Shown: piece after piece, positions 1 through 8,827 of the stretch | How positions within the stretch are numbered: the stretch's first letter is position 1 | How the letters are laid out: every line of letters starts with the position of its first letter | NCBI RefSeq assembly: GCF_001484605.1 | Contig: NZ_CP013747.1 | Location: 186,001 to 250,000 of the forward strand | Direction of reading: 5' to 3' | Source of the DNA: Pseudarthrobacter sulfonivorans | Lineage (GTDB): Bacteria > Actinomycetota > Actinomycetes > Actinomycetales > Micrococcaceae | DNA: 64,000 bases | The notes under the pieces: model-generated | The model's input: the letters and a program-made list of their open reading frames with translations, nothing else | What the model was told of the DNA's origin: nothing | Database searches by the model: none | Made by a program: the position numbers and the translations under genes

Positions 1-361
1 TGGAGGCGGCGGAAGCTACTTCGGCCAATTGAGCAGAGTGCACGAACACTGTCGCCCCCGAGTCCTCCAGCACGTAGCGAACTTCGTCGGCCGAAAGCCT
101 GAAATTGATGGGAACGGTGATCGCACCCATCTTGGCGCCAGCGAGCATCACTTCAAGAAATTCCGGGCTGTTCATCGCCAACAAAGCGATTCGATCGCCT
201 CTGCGCACGCCGAGACGTGTCAGGGCATCCGCCAGCGCGTTGGTGCGTTCATGAAGCTCCCCGTAGCTGCGTCGACGACCGGTGTCTCCGTCCACCAGGG
301 CGATCCTGTCAGGATCGCGGAATGCTCGGCCTGCAATCCACGACCCGATACCTGTGTCCAT
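1..361 (-). CDS. Acyl-CoA synthetase (AMP-forming), N-terminal part
   Basis: The minus strand encodes about 120 residues beginning MDTGIGSWIAGRAF and continuing through DRIALVDGDTGRR, SYGELHERTNALA and GAITVPINFRLSADE. This is the typical start of the ANL superfamily of AMP-forming acyl-CoA ligases, which activate carboxylic acids with ATP and CoA. The start codon at 361 follows an AAGGAG ribosome binding site. The gene runs off the left edge, so the AMP-binding loop and the catalytic lysine are not visible. It is divergent from the acyl-CoA dehydrogenase at 525 and shares its duplicated promoter region, so it is probably the activating enzyme of the same pathway (inference). Confidence 0.85.
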   Translation of the reverse strand, partial: MDTGIGSWIAGRAFRDPDRIALVDGDTGRRRSYGELHERTNALADALTRLGVRRGDRIALLAMNSPEFLEVMLAGAKMGAITVPINFRLSADEVRYVLEDSGATVFVHSAQLAEVASAAS

Positions 362-370
362 CAAATACTC

Positions 371-473
371 CTTTGTATCGGCCAGTATGGCCTTCAAGAC
401 TTGGCTCCAAGGTCATGTTCACCTTTGTATCGGCCAGTTCGGCCTCAAGACTTGACTCTAAGGTCATGTTCAG
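371..473. repeat. Two-copy tandem repeat in a divergent promoter
   Basis: Copy 1 (371-422) and copy 2 (423-473) are near-identical, both beginning CTTTGTATCGGCCAGT and ending GGTCATGTTCA. They differ by a few substitutions and one missing base. Each copy carries one version of the TGRCT-N4-GGTCA inverted repeat. The tail GTCATGTT appears a third time at 473-480. The duplication sits between the divergent starts at 361 and 525, so it doubles the number of candidate operators there. Confidence 0.85.
402..466. promoter_or_regulatory. Two candidate TetR operators (TGRCT-N4-GGTCA)
   Basis: TGGCTCCAAGGTCA lies at 402-415 and TGACTCTAAGGTCA at 453-466, 51 bases apart. Both match an inverted repeat with arms TGACT and (A/G)GTCA around four variable bases. 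The same motif occurs at 1740, 8760 and 13303, always upstream of acyl-CoA-related genes. The linked TetR gene at 7992-8639 is the obvious candidate to bind it (inference). Confidence 0.6.
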
Positions 474-524
474 TCATGTTAGACGAAAGATGTGATGAAA
501 GCTACAAGAAGGAAAGTGATTGCC

Positions 525-1670
525 ATGAATCTCCCCGTAGATGATGTTGCTGCCGATCGCAAGGCTCTCGCAGAGCTTGCTGAACAATTCGCGCGCCGGG
601 AAGTGCTGGACAACATTGACGAGTGGGAGCGGAGCGGTGAGCTGCCGCGTTCGCTCCACAAGGCGGCTGGTGCTGCCGGCTTGCTGGGACTGGGTTTCCC
701 CGACGCCCTCGGCGGCGGCGGAACTCAGTTGGATTTAATGACTGTGTTCGAACAGATGATCCACAGCGGTGTGCCCACTGGGGTTCTCGCATCACTTTTT
801 TCCCACACGATCGCGTTGCCCTCGCTTGTTAAGCATGGCTCCGAGGATCTTCATCGACGGTACGTGATTCCGACGCTGGAGGGGGAGATGATCGGCGCGC
901 TAGGGCTCACGGAGCCGGGCGGCGGTTCCGACGTCGCGGCATTGCGGACCAAGGCTGTACGTGATGGCGATCATTATGTGATCAATGGGTCCAAGACCTT
1001 CATCACCTCGGGGGTGCGCGCGGACTTCGTCACTGTCGCGGCAAGGACGGGAGCCTCCGGAAACAAGGGCATTTCGTTGTTCGTGGTTGATGCGGACACT
1101 CCTGGCTTCACCGTGTCGCGGAAGCTCGAAAAAATGGGATGGCTGAGCTCGGACACCGCCGAACTCTCCTTCGTCGACGTGCGGGTCCCGGCATCGAACC
1201 TTATCGGCCAGGAGAATGGTGGATTCCGCCAGCTCATGGAACAGTTGCAGTCCGAGCGGCTCACGATGGCGGTCGAATGCACCGCTGTCGCACGGCGCTG
1301 CCTGGACCTCACCATCGAGTGGGTCCGCAACAGGCATACCTTTGGTGAACCGCTGTCAAGCCGACAGGTTGTACGCCACAAAATTGCGGAAATGGCCCGT
1401 CAGACTGACGTTGCGAGCAACTACGTGTGGTCCACCGCGACGCGGTGGGCAGCTGGCGAGGACGTCAGCACTGAGGTTGCAATGGCGAAAAACACCGCTG
1501 TGTATGCGGTTGAATACGTAGCCCACGAGGCTGTTCAGTTGCACGGCGGTATGGGCTTTATGCGCGAGTGCGAGGTCGAGCGTCACTACCGTGATATCCG
1601 CGTTATGGGAATCGGGGGCGGCACGAACGAAATCATGAACGACGTGATCGCCAAGCGGATCGGGCTGTGA
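525..1670 (+). CDS. Acyl-CoA dehydrogenase (AtuD/LCAD-like)
   Basis: This is a 381-residue FAD-dependent acyl-CoA dehydrogenase that introduces an alpha,beta double bond into an acyl-CoA. Visible family motifs are LGLTEPGGGSD (flavin/substrate loop), WVRNRHTFGEPL and the C-terminal LHGGMGFMRE. The usual medium-chain catalytic Glu position reads IGGGTNEI, with Gly. A Glu is instead present in QSERL, near residue 244, the position used by long-chain and isovaleryl-type enzymes. The ATG at 525 is preceded by AAGGAAAG. A GTG at 492 would add 11 residues but lacks a comparable site. Next to carboxylase, AtuA-type and hydratase genes, it would play the role of citronellyl-CoA dehydrogenase AtuD (inference). 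Confidence 0.9.
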   Translation: MNLPVDDVAADRKALAELAEQFARREVLDNIDEWERSGELPRSLHKAAGAAGLLGLGFPDALGGGGTQLDLMTVFEQMIHSGVPTGVLASLFSHTIALPSLVKHGSEDLHRRYVIPTLEGEMIGALGLTEPGGGSDVAALRTKAVRDGDHYVINGSKTFITSGVRADFVTVAARTGASGNKGISLFVVDADTPGFTVSRKLEKMGWLSSDTAELSFVDVRVPASNLIGQENGGFRQLMEQLQSERLTMAVECTAVARRCLDLTIEWVRNRHTFGEPLSSRQVVRHKIAEMARQTDVASNYVWSTATRWAAGEDVSTEVAMAKNTAVYAVEYVAHEAVQLHGGMGFMRECEVERHYRDIRVMGIGGGTNEIMNDVIAKRIGL

Positions 1671-1739
1671 ACAAATGTGCTCGTCTCATACCGTAGCGCA
1701 CCCATCCGGGATTCCGTCCTCCTTCCTTCTAGTCAAAAA

Positions 1740-1753
1740 TGACTCGGTAGTCA
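1740..1753. promoter_or_regulatory. Candidate operator TGACTCGGTAGTCA
   Basis: This is an inverted repeat with perfect 5-bp arms (TGACT and AGTCA) around CGGT, 31 bases upstream of the carboxyltransferase start. It belongs to the set at 402, 453, 8760 and 13303. It implies that the carboxylase-AtuA-hydratase run has its own controlled promoter, separate from the dehydrogenase. Confidence 0.6.
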
Positions 1754-1784
1754 ACTATAAAATTCCGATTGTGAGGTTCTGCGC

Positions 1785-3383
1785 ATGAGTGTGCTGGCAT
1801 CGAAACTGGATACATCCACCCCGCAGTATCTGGCGGATCGCGAGAGCATGCTCGGCGCACTGGCCGGCCTGGCCGACCTGTCCCGGACGGTCGTCGCCGC
1901 GGGCAGCGACAAGGCCGTATCCCGTCACCGGGATCGCGGCAAACTTCTGGCCCGTGAGCGCGTCGACCTATTGCTGGACGAGGACACGCCGCTATTGGAG
2001 CTCTCGAGTTTCGCCGGCGCCCATGAAAGCGAAGAACATCCTGGCGCCCGGTTGATCACCGGAATCGGCCAGGTCAGCGGAGTCGAGTGCGTGATCATCG
2101 CCAACGAGTCCACCGTGAAGGGTGGCTCGCTGAGCCCGAGCGCGGTAGCAAAACAGTTGCGGGCGTTGGACATCGCAGAACGTAACCGCCTACCGGTGGT
2201 GAGTCTGGTCGAGTCCGGCGGCGCCGACTTGCCACAGCAGGCCGACATCTTCGTTCCGGGCGGACGAACATTCCGGGAGCTGACGAGGCTCTCAGCTGCA
2301 GGTATTCCAACCATAGCGTTGGTCTTCGGTAGCTCCACCGCCGGCGGCGCCTATATACCAGGGATGAGCGAATACACCGTGTTCGTAGAAGGCGCTGCTG
2401 CGGTGTACCTGGGCGGCCCTCCTTTGGTCAAAATGGCCACGGGCGAGGATATCGATGATGAAGCCCTCGGTGGAGCCGACATGCATGCCCGGGTTTCCGG
2501 GCTTGCCGACTATTTAGCTGTGGACGAGAGGGACGCACTGCGTATCGGCCGACAGATCGTCGCCGACCTCGGATGGCACAAGGCCGGGCCCGAGCCCACG
2601 CTTTCTCCTGACATGCCAGTTTTGCCTGCAGACGAGTTGCTGGGTGTTGCCTCATCGGATCCCAAGAGGCCAATGGACGTGCGCGAAGTCCTGGCTAGAG
2701 TCCTCGACGGTTCCCGGTTCAATGAATTCAAACCTCTCTACGGCCGCCAGCTGGTCTGCGGCTGGGGTTCGCTGGCCGGCTATCCAGTCGGCGTACTTGC
2801 GAACAACGGCATCTTGTTCTCCGCCGAGTCGCAGAAAGCGTCCCACTTCATTCAGCTCGCCAACGCTCGAAACATTCCTCTGTTGTTCGTACAGAACATC
2901 ACCGGTTTCATGGTCGGCAGTGCCGCGGAACGGGGTGGAATCATCAAGGACGGTGCCAAGCTGATAAATGCGGTATCCAACTCCAAAGTGCCTCACTTGA
3001 CGTTGATGGTTGGCGCATCCTACGGGGCCGGAAACTACGGAATGTCCGGTCGCTCTTACGATCCACGCTTTGTCTTCACCTGGCCCAACCATCGGATCGC
3101 AGTAATGGGCGGACCTCAGCTGGCCGGCGTCATGTCGATCATTTCGCGGAGGGCCGCCGAGCGGGCCAACCGCCCCTATGACGAGGACATGGACCTCCAG
3201 ATACGCCAGAGGACTGAGCAAATGATTGATGAACAGTCCAGTGCGGTCTACGCCACCGGACGGTTATGGGATGACGGAGTAATAGACCCCCGGCACACCC
3301 GGACCGTTCTCGGGCTTGCCCTGTCCGCTGTGCACTCCGGACCAATTGAGGGTGCGACTCACTTCGCGCCCTTCCGAATGTGA
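1785..3383 (+). CDS. Acyl-CoA carboxylase, carboxyltransferase beta subunit (AtuC/MCC-like)
   Basis: This 532-residue biotin-dependent carboxyltransferase moves CO2 from carboxybiotin to an acyl-CoA. Both crotonase-like halves are present. The N half contains SSTAGGAYIPGMSE (about residue 185) and LGGPPLVKMATGE. The C half contains GFMVGSAAERGGIIKDGAKL and GAGNYGMSGRSYDP (about residue 413). Length and motifs fit methylcrotonyl-CoA or geranyl-CoA carboxylase beta subunits rather than propionyl-CoA carboxylase. The neighbouring AtuA-type gene favours a geranyl-CoA-like substrate, but specificity cannot be settled by eye. The alpha subunit follows after only 11 bases. Confidence 0.92.
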   Translation: MSVLASKLDTSTPQYLADRESMLGALAGLADLSRTVVAAGSDKAVSRHRDRGKLLARERVDLLLDEDTPLLELSSFAGAHESEEHPGARLITGIGQVSGVECVIIANESTVKGGSLSPSAVAKQLRALDIAERNRLPVVSLVESGGADLPQQADIFVPGGRTFRELTRLSAAGIPTIALVFGSSTAGGAYIPGMSEYTVFVEGAAAVYLGGPPLVKMATGEDIDDEALGGADMHARVSGLADYLAVDERDALRIGRQIVADLGWHKAGPEPTLSPDMPVLPADELLGVASSDPKRPMDVREVLARVLDGSRFNEFKPLYGRQLVCGWGSLAGYPVGVLANNGILFSAESQKASHFIQLANARNIPLLFVQNITGFMVGSAAERGGIIKDGAKLINAVSNSKVPHLTLMVGASYGAGNYGMSGRSYDPRFVFTWPNHRIAVMGGPQLAGVMSIISRRAAERANRPYDEDMDLQIRQRTEQMIDEQSSAVYATGRLWDDGVIDPRHTRTVLGLALSAVHSGPIEGATHFAPFRM

Positions 3384-3394
3384 GGTAGCGACCC

Positions 3395-5398
3395 TTGATA
3401 ACAACATTGTTGATTGCCAACCGCGGCGAAATTGCACGCCGTGTTATTCGGACAGCTCGTACCATGGGTATCCGGACCGTCGCCGTCTATTCTGATATCG
3501 ACCGAAACGCCCCGCACGTCACCGACGCCGATATGGCCGTTTCCCTCGGCGGCTCCAGCGCCACGGAATCCTACCTGGACGCTGGCAAGATCCTTGCAGC
3601 AGCGCGCAGCGCTGGGGCCGACGCAGTCCACCCCGGGTACGGTTTCCTCTCGGAGAACGCCGAATTCGCACGCGCCTGTGTCGAGGCCGGACTAATCTTC
3701 GTCGGGCCCGCACCGGATTCCATCGAAACTATGGGTCTGAAGGATCGCGCCAAAGATGTAGCCCGCGCAGCCGGAGTTCCGGTCCTACCGGACGCCGTCA
3801 TCACAGACGACGACCACAGTTCCTGGCAAGCCGCAGCTGAATTGGTGGGCTTTCCCCTCCTGGTCAAAGCGACTGCAGGAGGCGGCGGAAAGGGTATGAG
3901 GCGGGTCGATGGGCCGACGGAGCTTATTGATGCTATCGACGGCGCCCGTCGGGAGGCGTCTAGCTCCTTCGGCAACCCCACCGTGTTCCTGGAGCGCCTG
4001 CTTGCCTCCCCTCGCCACATAGAGATCCAGGTATTCGGCGATTCTCACGGAAATGCTGTACACCTGCTCGAACGGGAGTGTTCCGTGCAGCGCCGGCACC
4101 AGAAGGTTATCGAGGAAGCCCCGTCGCCGGCCGTCAACTCAGCCCTGCGGAACCGTATGGGCGAGACTGCCGTGTCGCTTGTCCGCAAACTCGGCTACCT
4201 CGGAGCCGGCACTGTGGAATACCTGCTGGACGACTCGGAGGCGGAGCCTCACTTCTACTTCCTCGAAATGAATACACGGCTGCAAGTCGAGCATCCGGTC
4301 ACCGAGGAGATAACCGGGATCGACCTCGTACGACTGCAACTGCAAGTCGCAGCAGGACACCCTCTCGGGCTTACCCAGGACGACATCAAACCCGTGGGCC
4401 ATGCGGTGGAAGTGCGACTCTATGCAGAGGACACCCGCCGCAACTTCTTGCCCACCCCTGGCCGGCTGCACCGTTACCGCCACGCCTCCGTACCCGAAAT
4501 CCGCTATGAAGACGGCATCGCCCCCGCCGGAGAAGTCTCGCCGTTCTATGACCCGATGCTCGCCAAAGTCATCGCACACGCACCAACGCGAACCGAAGCC
4601 GCCCTACGGTTGTCACGTGCTCTGGCCGGTATGCAGATTCACGGAACAACCACCAACCGCGATTTCCTCGCAGCCGCGCTGGCGGCACCGGACTTCCTGG
4701 CAGGCGATACCCATACGGACTTCATTGACCTGCACCCGGATCTGTGCTTCGCGGGTCCAGCAACTCCCGAGCCCGTCCATCTTGCCGCAGCAATCGCCGT
4801 CACCGTCGCCCGCCGTCGGCTGACCGATCGGCTCACAAGGTTCGCTCCGCCCGGGTTCCGCATGCTTCACGGCCACCCCCCCGCCCACACACGCTGGTCG
4901 ACTATCGGCGGCGACGGCGAAAGGGACCTCGCCTACAAGCTCAGCGCTTCGTCGGGCGAGGCGGAACTGAAGTTGACCATCGACGGCGTGAACCATAAAT
5001 TCACGCTGCTCGATCTATCTCCCGACGGCGTCCGAGTACGCACGAACGACCTGGAGCATGCCTGCTCGGTTGCCCTCCACGCAGATGGCTCAATCTGGGT
5101 CAATGATTCCAGCGGCCAGCGCGGATGGATGCCGCAGCCGAGGTTGCCTGAGCCCCTAAGCGACACTGCGCTTGGCGGTCCCGCGTCGGAAATGTCGGGC
5201 ACGGTGGTTGCAGTCCGGGTAAAGGTCGGAGACAAAGTCTCGGCCGGAGCGCCCCTGGTAGTGCTGGAGTCAATGAAGATGGAACACGCAGTACTCGCAG
5301 CGGCTGAAGGCATCATCGATGCGGTTCACGTGAAGTTGGGGCAATACGTCGAAGCGGCGATGCCGGTCGTTTCTATAGTCTCGGAGGTCGAATCATGA
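3395..5398 (+). CDS. Acyl-CoA carboxylase, biotin carboxylase/BCCP alpha subunit (AtuF/MCC-like)
   Basis: This 667-residue alpha subunit carboxylates its own biotin with ATP and bicarbonate. In order it carries the biotin carboxylase N domain (LIANRGEIARRVIRTA), the ATP-grasp loop GGGGKGMR (about residue 162), ERECSVQRRHQKVIEEAPSP, FLEMNTRLQVEHPVTE, a middle domain, and a C-terminal biotinyl domain. The biotin attachment site ESMKMEH has its lysine at residue 628. The start is a TTG at 3395 with GAGGT upstream; no ATG fits. The stop overlaps the next start as ATGA. It forms one enzyme with the upstream beta subunit. Confidence 0.92.
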   Translation: MITTLLIANRGEIARRVIRTARTMGIRTVAVYSDIDRNAPHVTDADMAVSLGGSSATESYLDAGKILAAARSAGADAVHPGYGFLSENAEFARACVEAGLIFVGPAPDSIETMGLKDRAKDVARAAGVPVLPDAVITDDDHSSWQAAAELVGFPLLVKATAGGGGKGMRRVDGPTELIDAIDGARREASSSFGNPTVFLERLLASPRHIEIQVFGDSHGNAVHLLERECSVQRRHQKVIEEAPSPAVNSALRNRMGETAVSLVRKLGYLGAGTVEYLLDDSEAEPHFYFLEMNTRLQVEHPVTEEITGIDLVRLQLQVAAGHPLGLTQDDIKPVGHAVEVRLYAEDTRRNFLPTPGRLHRYRHASVPEIRYEDGIAPAGEVSPFYDPMLAKVIAHAPTRTEAALRLSRALAGMQIHGTTTNRDFLAAALAAPDFLAGDTHTDFIDLHPDLCFAGPATPEPVHLAAAIAVTVARRRLTDRLTRFAPPGFRMLHGHPPAHTRWSTIGGDGERDLAYKLSASSGEAELKLTIDGVNHKFTLLDLSPDGVRVRTNDLEHACSVALHADGSIWVNDSSGQRGWMPQPRLPEPLSDTALGGPASEMSGTVVAVRVKVGDKVSAGAPLVVLESMKMEHAVLAAAEGIIDAVHVKLGQYVEAAMPVVSIVSEVES

Positions 5399-7200
5399 AA
5401 ACACCCTTACGAATCGCCAACTGCAGCGGGTTCTTCGGGGACCGTCTGTCTGCCGCACGCGAAATGGTCGACGGCGGCCCTATCGACGTGCTGACCGGGG
5501 ACTGGCTGGCAGAACTGACAATGGGGGTGCTGGCAAAGCAGCGGGCCAAGAACCCTGAAACGGGGTTCGCGCGAACCTTCATCACCCAGCTCGACGATGT
5601 ACTCGCGGACTGCATCGACCGGGGAATAAAAATCGTCACCAACGCCGGGGGGCTCAACCCACACGGATGCGCCGCGCAAGTCTCGGCGATCGCCGAGCGG
5701 CTCGGACGGAGTGTGCGCGTCGCCGTCGTCGATGGTGACGATGCGACAGCGGCCTTCGACGCAGCACGCAATCGGGGATGGGACGCACCGCACCTGGACA
5801 CCGGGGCGCCCTTTTCGTCGTTGGGTGTGGAGCCCGAGATAGTCAGCGCGTACCTTGGCGGATGGGGCATTGCGGAGGCTCTTTCGGCCGGAGCAGACGT
5901 GGTGGTTACCGGCCGGGTGACCGATGCTGCTGTCATCCTAGGCCCAGCGGCCTGGCATTTCGGATGGGCACGCGATGACTGGGATGCTCTGGCAGGCAGC
6001 ATTACCGCCGGGCACGTGATCGAGTGCGGCGCCCAGGCGACCGGCGGTAACTACTCCTTCTTCACAGAGAACGAGAATATGGCCCGCGTCGGCTTTCCGA
6101 TCGCCGAGATCAATGCTGACGGTTCAGCAGTGATCACCAAGCACCCTGGAACAGGCGGCGCGGTGACGGTCGAAACTGTCACCGCGCAACTTCTGTACGA
6201 AATTGACGGACCGCGCTACCTCAACCCAGATGTGGTCACCCGTCTCGATACCGTCGAACTCAAGCAGATAGCGGCCGACCGCGTTCTTATGTCCGGTGTC
6301 CGCGGGGAGCCGGCGCCCACCCAGATCAAAGTCGGCGCCGTGGCTCCCGGCGGATGGCGCAACGAGACCACCTTTGTGCTGACCGGGCTGGACATTGAGG
6401 CTAAAGCCGAAGTCACACAACAGGCTCTCTGGGCGGCCATACCGGGCGGCCAGAAGGTCTTCGACAGCGTGACCGTGCGGCTCCTGAGGGCGGACAAGCC
6501 TGACCCCCAAACCGTGAGCGAGGCAGTGGCTCTGCTGACCGTCACCGTCACCGGCAAAGACAGGGCACTGGTCGGCGCCTTTTCCCGCTCTGCCGTGGAG
6601 ATCGGTCTGGCAAGCTATCCGGGTCTCCATCTCACCTCGCCCCCTAGCCCGGCCGGTGCCTTCATGGTGTTCTGGCCCACTCTGTTGCCAGCTGAAGAGT
6701 TTACACAACGCGTAACGCTCGGTGAGCGGACGTGGACTGTCAACCCTATTGGGGCGGCTGCCACAGCAATACCACCGAGGGACATCACCTCCCCCGGCGG
6801 TATCCGGTCCCAAACCGCTCCCTGGTCCGCTGGCCCCGGCGAACAGTCCGTCTCCGCACCGCTCGGCACCATCATTGGTGCACGTTCCGGCGACAAGGCC
6901 GGAAACGCCACCCTCGGAGTCTGGGCACGTGATGATCCAGCCTATGACTGGCTGCGATCGTGGTGGTCGGCCGAGACGATACGCAAGCTCCTTCCAGAGG
7001 CAGAATCCCTGGAGCTCCGGATGTGGGAACTGCCGCTGATCAGGGCTTGCGGGGTCACAGTGGTCGGCCTGCTCGGCGCCGGCGTCGCTGCCAACCCCGC
7101 TCTCGACGCTCAGGCCAAGGGGCTCGGCGAATATCTACGCGCCAAACACATGGATATTCCCCTCTCCCTGCTACCCCAATACCAGGAGGAAAATCAGTGA
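5395..7200 (+). CDS. AtuA-type (DUF1446) protein
   Basis: This 601-residue protein starts with LRIANCSGFFGDRLSAAREM and contains ADVVVTGRVTDAAVILGPAA and ECGAQATGGNYSFF. This is the pattern of the DUF1446/AtuA family first named in the acyclic terpene utilisation cluster of Pseudomonas. Family members occur beside methylcrotonyl/geranyl-CoA-type carboxylases, but their exact reaction is not firmly established. The C-terminal part (about residues 480-590, with RSGDKAGNATLGVWARDD) resembles the AtuA-associated C-terminal domain that is encoded separately in some clusters, so this looks like a fused form. Its start overlaps the alpha subunit and its end overlaps the hydratase, so translation is coupled. 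Confidence 0.85.
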   Translation: MKTPLRIANCSGFFGDRLSAAREMVDGGPIDVLTGDWLAELTMGVLAKQRAKNPETGFARTFITQLDDVLADCIDRGIKIVTNAGGLNPHGCAAQVSAIAERLGRSVRVAVVDGDDATAAFDAARNRGWDAPHLDTGAPFSSLGVEPEIVSAYLGGWGIAEALSAGADVVVTGRVTDAAVILGPAAWHFGWARDDWDALAGSITAGHVIECGAQATGGNYSFFTENENMARVGFPIAEINADGSAVITKHPGTGGAVTVETVTAQLLYEIDGPRYLNPDVVTRLDTVELKQIAADRVLMSGVRGEPAPTQIKVGAVAPGGWRNETTFVLTGLDIEAKAEVTQQALWAAIPGGQKVFDSVTVRLLRADKPDPQTVSEAVALLTVTVTGKDRALVGAFSRSAVEIGLASYPGLHLTSPPSPAGAFMVFWPTLLPAEEFTQRVTLGERTWTVNPIGAAATAIPPRDITSPGGIRSQTAPWSAGPGEQSVSAPLGTIIGARSGDKAGNATLGVWARDDPAYDWLRSWWSAETIRKLLPEAESLELRMWELPLIRACGVTVVGLLGAGVAANPALDAQAKGLGEYLRAKHMDIPLSLLPQYQEENQ

Positions 7201-7973
7201 TCACTAGCACCGAACTCGTACATTTGGAAAAAGAGCGCGGGGTTGCAACGCTGACACTCGATTCCCCACAAAACCGCAATGCCCTGTCGGCCCAACTACG
7301 AAGCGAGTTGTGGGAGCGCCTGCAAGAAGCGCTGAACGACGATGCCGTCCGCGTGATCGTACTCACCCATACGGGGCCGGTGTTCTGCGCCGGAGCCGAT
7401 CTTAAGGAGGCTCGCCAGCCCGGCGGCCAGAAAGGCTCAACCGATGATTTCCTTGCAGTGCTCGACGCACTGTGGCAGTCCGGCAAGCCCGTGGTTGCCC
7501 GGTTGTCAGGGCCCGCGCGTGCGGGTGGACTCGGCCTGATGGCCGCATGCGACTTCGCAGTCGCTACCGACAGCACAACCTTTGCATTTACGGAGGTACG
7601 CATCGGAGTTGTGCCAGCAGTAATTTCTGTGCCGCTGCAAGCCCGGGTGATTCCACACGCCCTGCACAGGTACTTCCTGACCGGTGAAACATTCGATGCC
7701 CGACGCGCAGTTGAAATCGGACTTTTGACCGCTGCCGTCTCAGGCGAGAATCTCGACGCCGAGGTACGTCGCCTTACTGACGACCTGATTCTTGGCGCTC
7801 CGGGAGCACTCGCGAGGACGAAGGAACTACTACACGCGTCCGCACCTTCGCTACTTGAGAGCCTGAAGACAATGCAGGCCGTCTCTAAGGCGTACTTCTC
7901 CTCTTCCGAGGGCCAGGAAGGCGTGAGGGCGTTTTCAGAGAAGAGGACCCCCTCGTGGATACCCGCAGGATAG
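7197..7973 (+). CDS. Enoyl-CoA hydratase (AtuE/LiuC-like)
   Basis: This 258-residue crotonase-fold protein starts at a GTG at 7197, seven or so bases after AGGAGGA, and overlaps the AtuA stop by 4 bases. It carries the CoA-binding and oxyanion-hole motif CAGADLKEA and FTEVRIGVVPAVISVPL. The segment PAVIS in place of PGxGGTQ is characteristic of methylglutaconyl-CoA and isohexenylglutaconyl-CoA hydratases, the enzymes that act after a 3-methylcrotonyl/geranyl-type carboxylase. That agrees with its place in the operon. Substrate remains inferred. Confidence 0.85.
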   Translation: MITSTELVHLEKERGVATLTLDSPQNRNALSAQLRSELWERLQEALNDDAVRVIVLTHTGPVFCAGADLKEARQPGGQKGSTDDFLAVLDALWQSGKPVVARLSGPARAGGLGLMAACDFAVATDSTTFAFTEVRIGVVPAVISVPLQARVIPHALHRYFLTGETFDARRAVEIGLLTAAVSGENLDAEVRRLTDDLILGAPGALARTKELLHASAPSLLESLKTMQAVSKAYFSSSEGQEGVRAFSEKRTPSWIPAG

Positions 7974-7991
7974 GAATCGCCGGAGGGGGCC

Positions 7992-8639
7992 TCACTCCGA
8001 AACTGAGTGGTTGCTTGGGACTTTCAGCCCGATCGCCCCCGCCCATAGCCTCGTCAGGTGATCGACGACTTCCTCCTCGGCAAATTCTTCCCCAAGGTCC
8101 AACCACACGTGTGCGACCTGTTCGACCATTGCACCGAGCGCGACCGCGGTGAGTCGGGGATTCAAAGCTGGATCGGCCAGCCGCGCGTCTTGCAGTTTTC
8201 TGATGCCTTCTGCGCCGCGTGAGACGAACACCTCGCGCATCTCGATCATCAACTGACGGTATTCTTCGCCGGCACCTGACATCTGGTCAACCATGCGGAT
8301 GATCCTGGAGCAGCGTCGCCAGCTCGCCAAGTACTGACGGTTAGTAGCGTAAATCCGTTCGTATGGATCGGACGAGATCCCGGGGCCAAGAAGAATTGCT
8401 GCGAGCATTTCTCCGACGACCGTATGCGCGACTTCACGCAGCAAGGCTTCTTTCGACTCGAAGTGCGTGTAAAAGGTTCCATGGGAGACCCCAGCCCGTC
8501 GTGAGACTTCGTCGACACCCGTCTCCGGGAAGCCCCGTTCCTCCAGCAACTCGCGTCCAGCCTGTGCAAGAGCCGCCTTTGTCCGCTTGCCTCGTGTCGT
8601 CGTCGGAACGGATGCTCCAGGTCGTACTTTTCGGGTCAT
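7992..8639 (-). CDS. TetR-family transcriptional repressor
   Basis: This 215-residue regulator has an N-terminal helix-turn-helix: GRELLEERGFPETGVDEV, then RRAGVSHGTFYTHFESKEAL. The C-terminal ligand domain has no recognisable specificity. The ATG at 8639 follows GGAGAGGAGAG; an in-frame ATG at 8666 would add nine residues with no better site. It points towards the Atu-like operon (convergent) and is divergent from the DinB-fold gene at 8828. The TGACT-N4-AGTCA site at 8760 lies between them. By analogy with AtuR it is the likely repressor, with a CoA thioester or terpenoid acid as inducer (inference). Confidence 0.88.
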   Translation of the reverse strand: MTRKVRPGASVPTTTRGKRTKAALAQAGRELLEERGFPETGVDEVSRRAGVSHGTFYTHFESKEALLREVAHTVVGEMLAAILLGPGISSDPYERIYATNRQYLASWRRCSRIIRMVDQMSGAGEEYRQLMIEMREVFVSRGAEGIRKLQDARLADPALNPRLTAVALGAMVEQVAHVWLDLGEEFAEEEVVDHLTRLWAGAIGLKVPSNHSVSE

Positions 8640-8759
8640 CGAAACTCTCCTCTCCGGGTAGAACACTCTAATACCCTACCGTGCGCGATAATTGACTATA
8701 CCTCGAACGTGACCCTTCAACGGAAGCCAAACAACCGCTAGAAGCGGCCATTTTTTGTA

Positions 8760-8773
8760 TGACTATCAAGTCA
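8760..8773. promoter_or_regulatory. Candidate operator TGACTATCAAGTCA
   Basis: This inverted repeat has perfect arms TGACT/AGTCA around ATCA. It lies between the divergent starts of the TetR gene (8639) and the DinB-fold gene (8828). The placement suits autoregulation plus control of the neighbour. Confidence 0.6.
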
Positions 8774-8827
8774 CTTTTGAATCCAACAATCCAATGACAG
8801 CGAAGACCGAAAGCCTTGGGAGGCATC

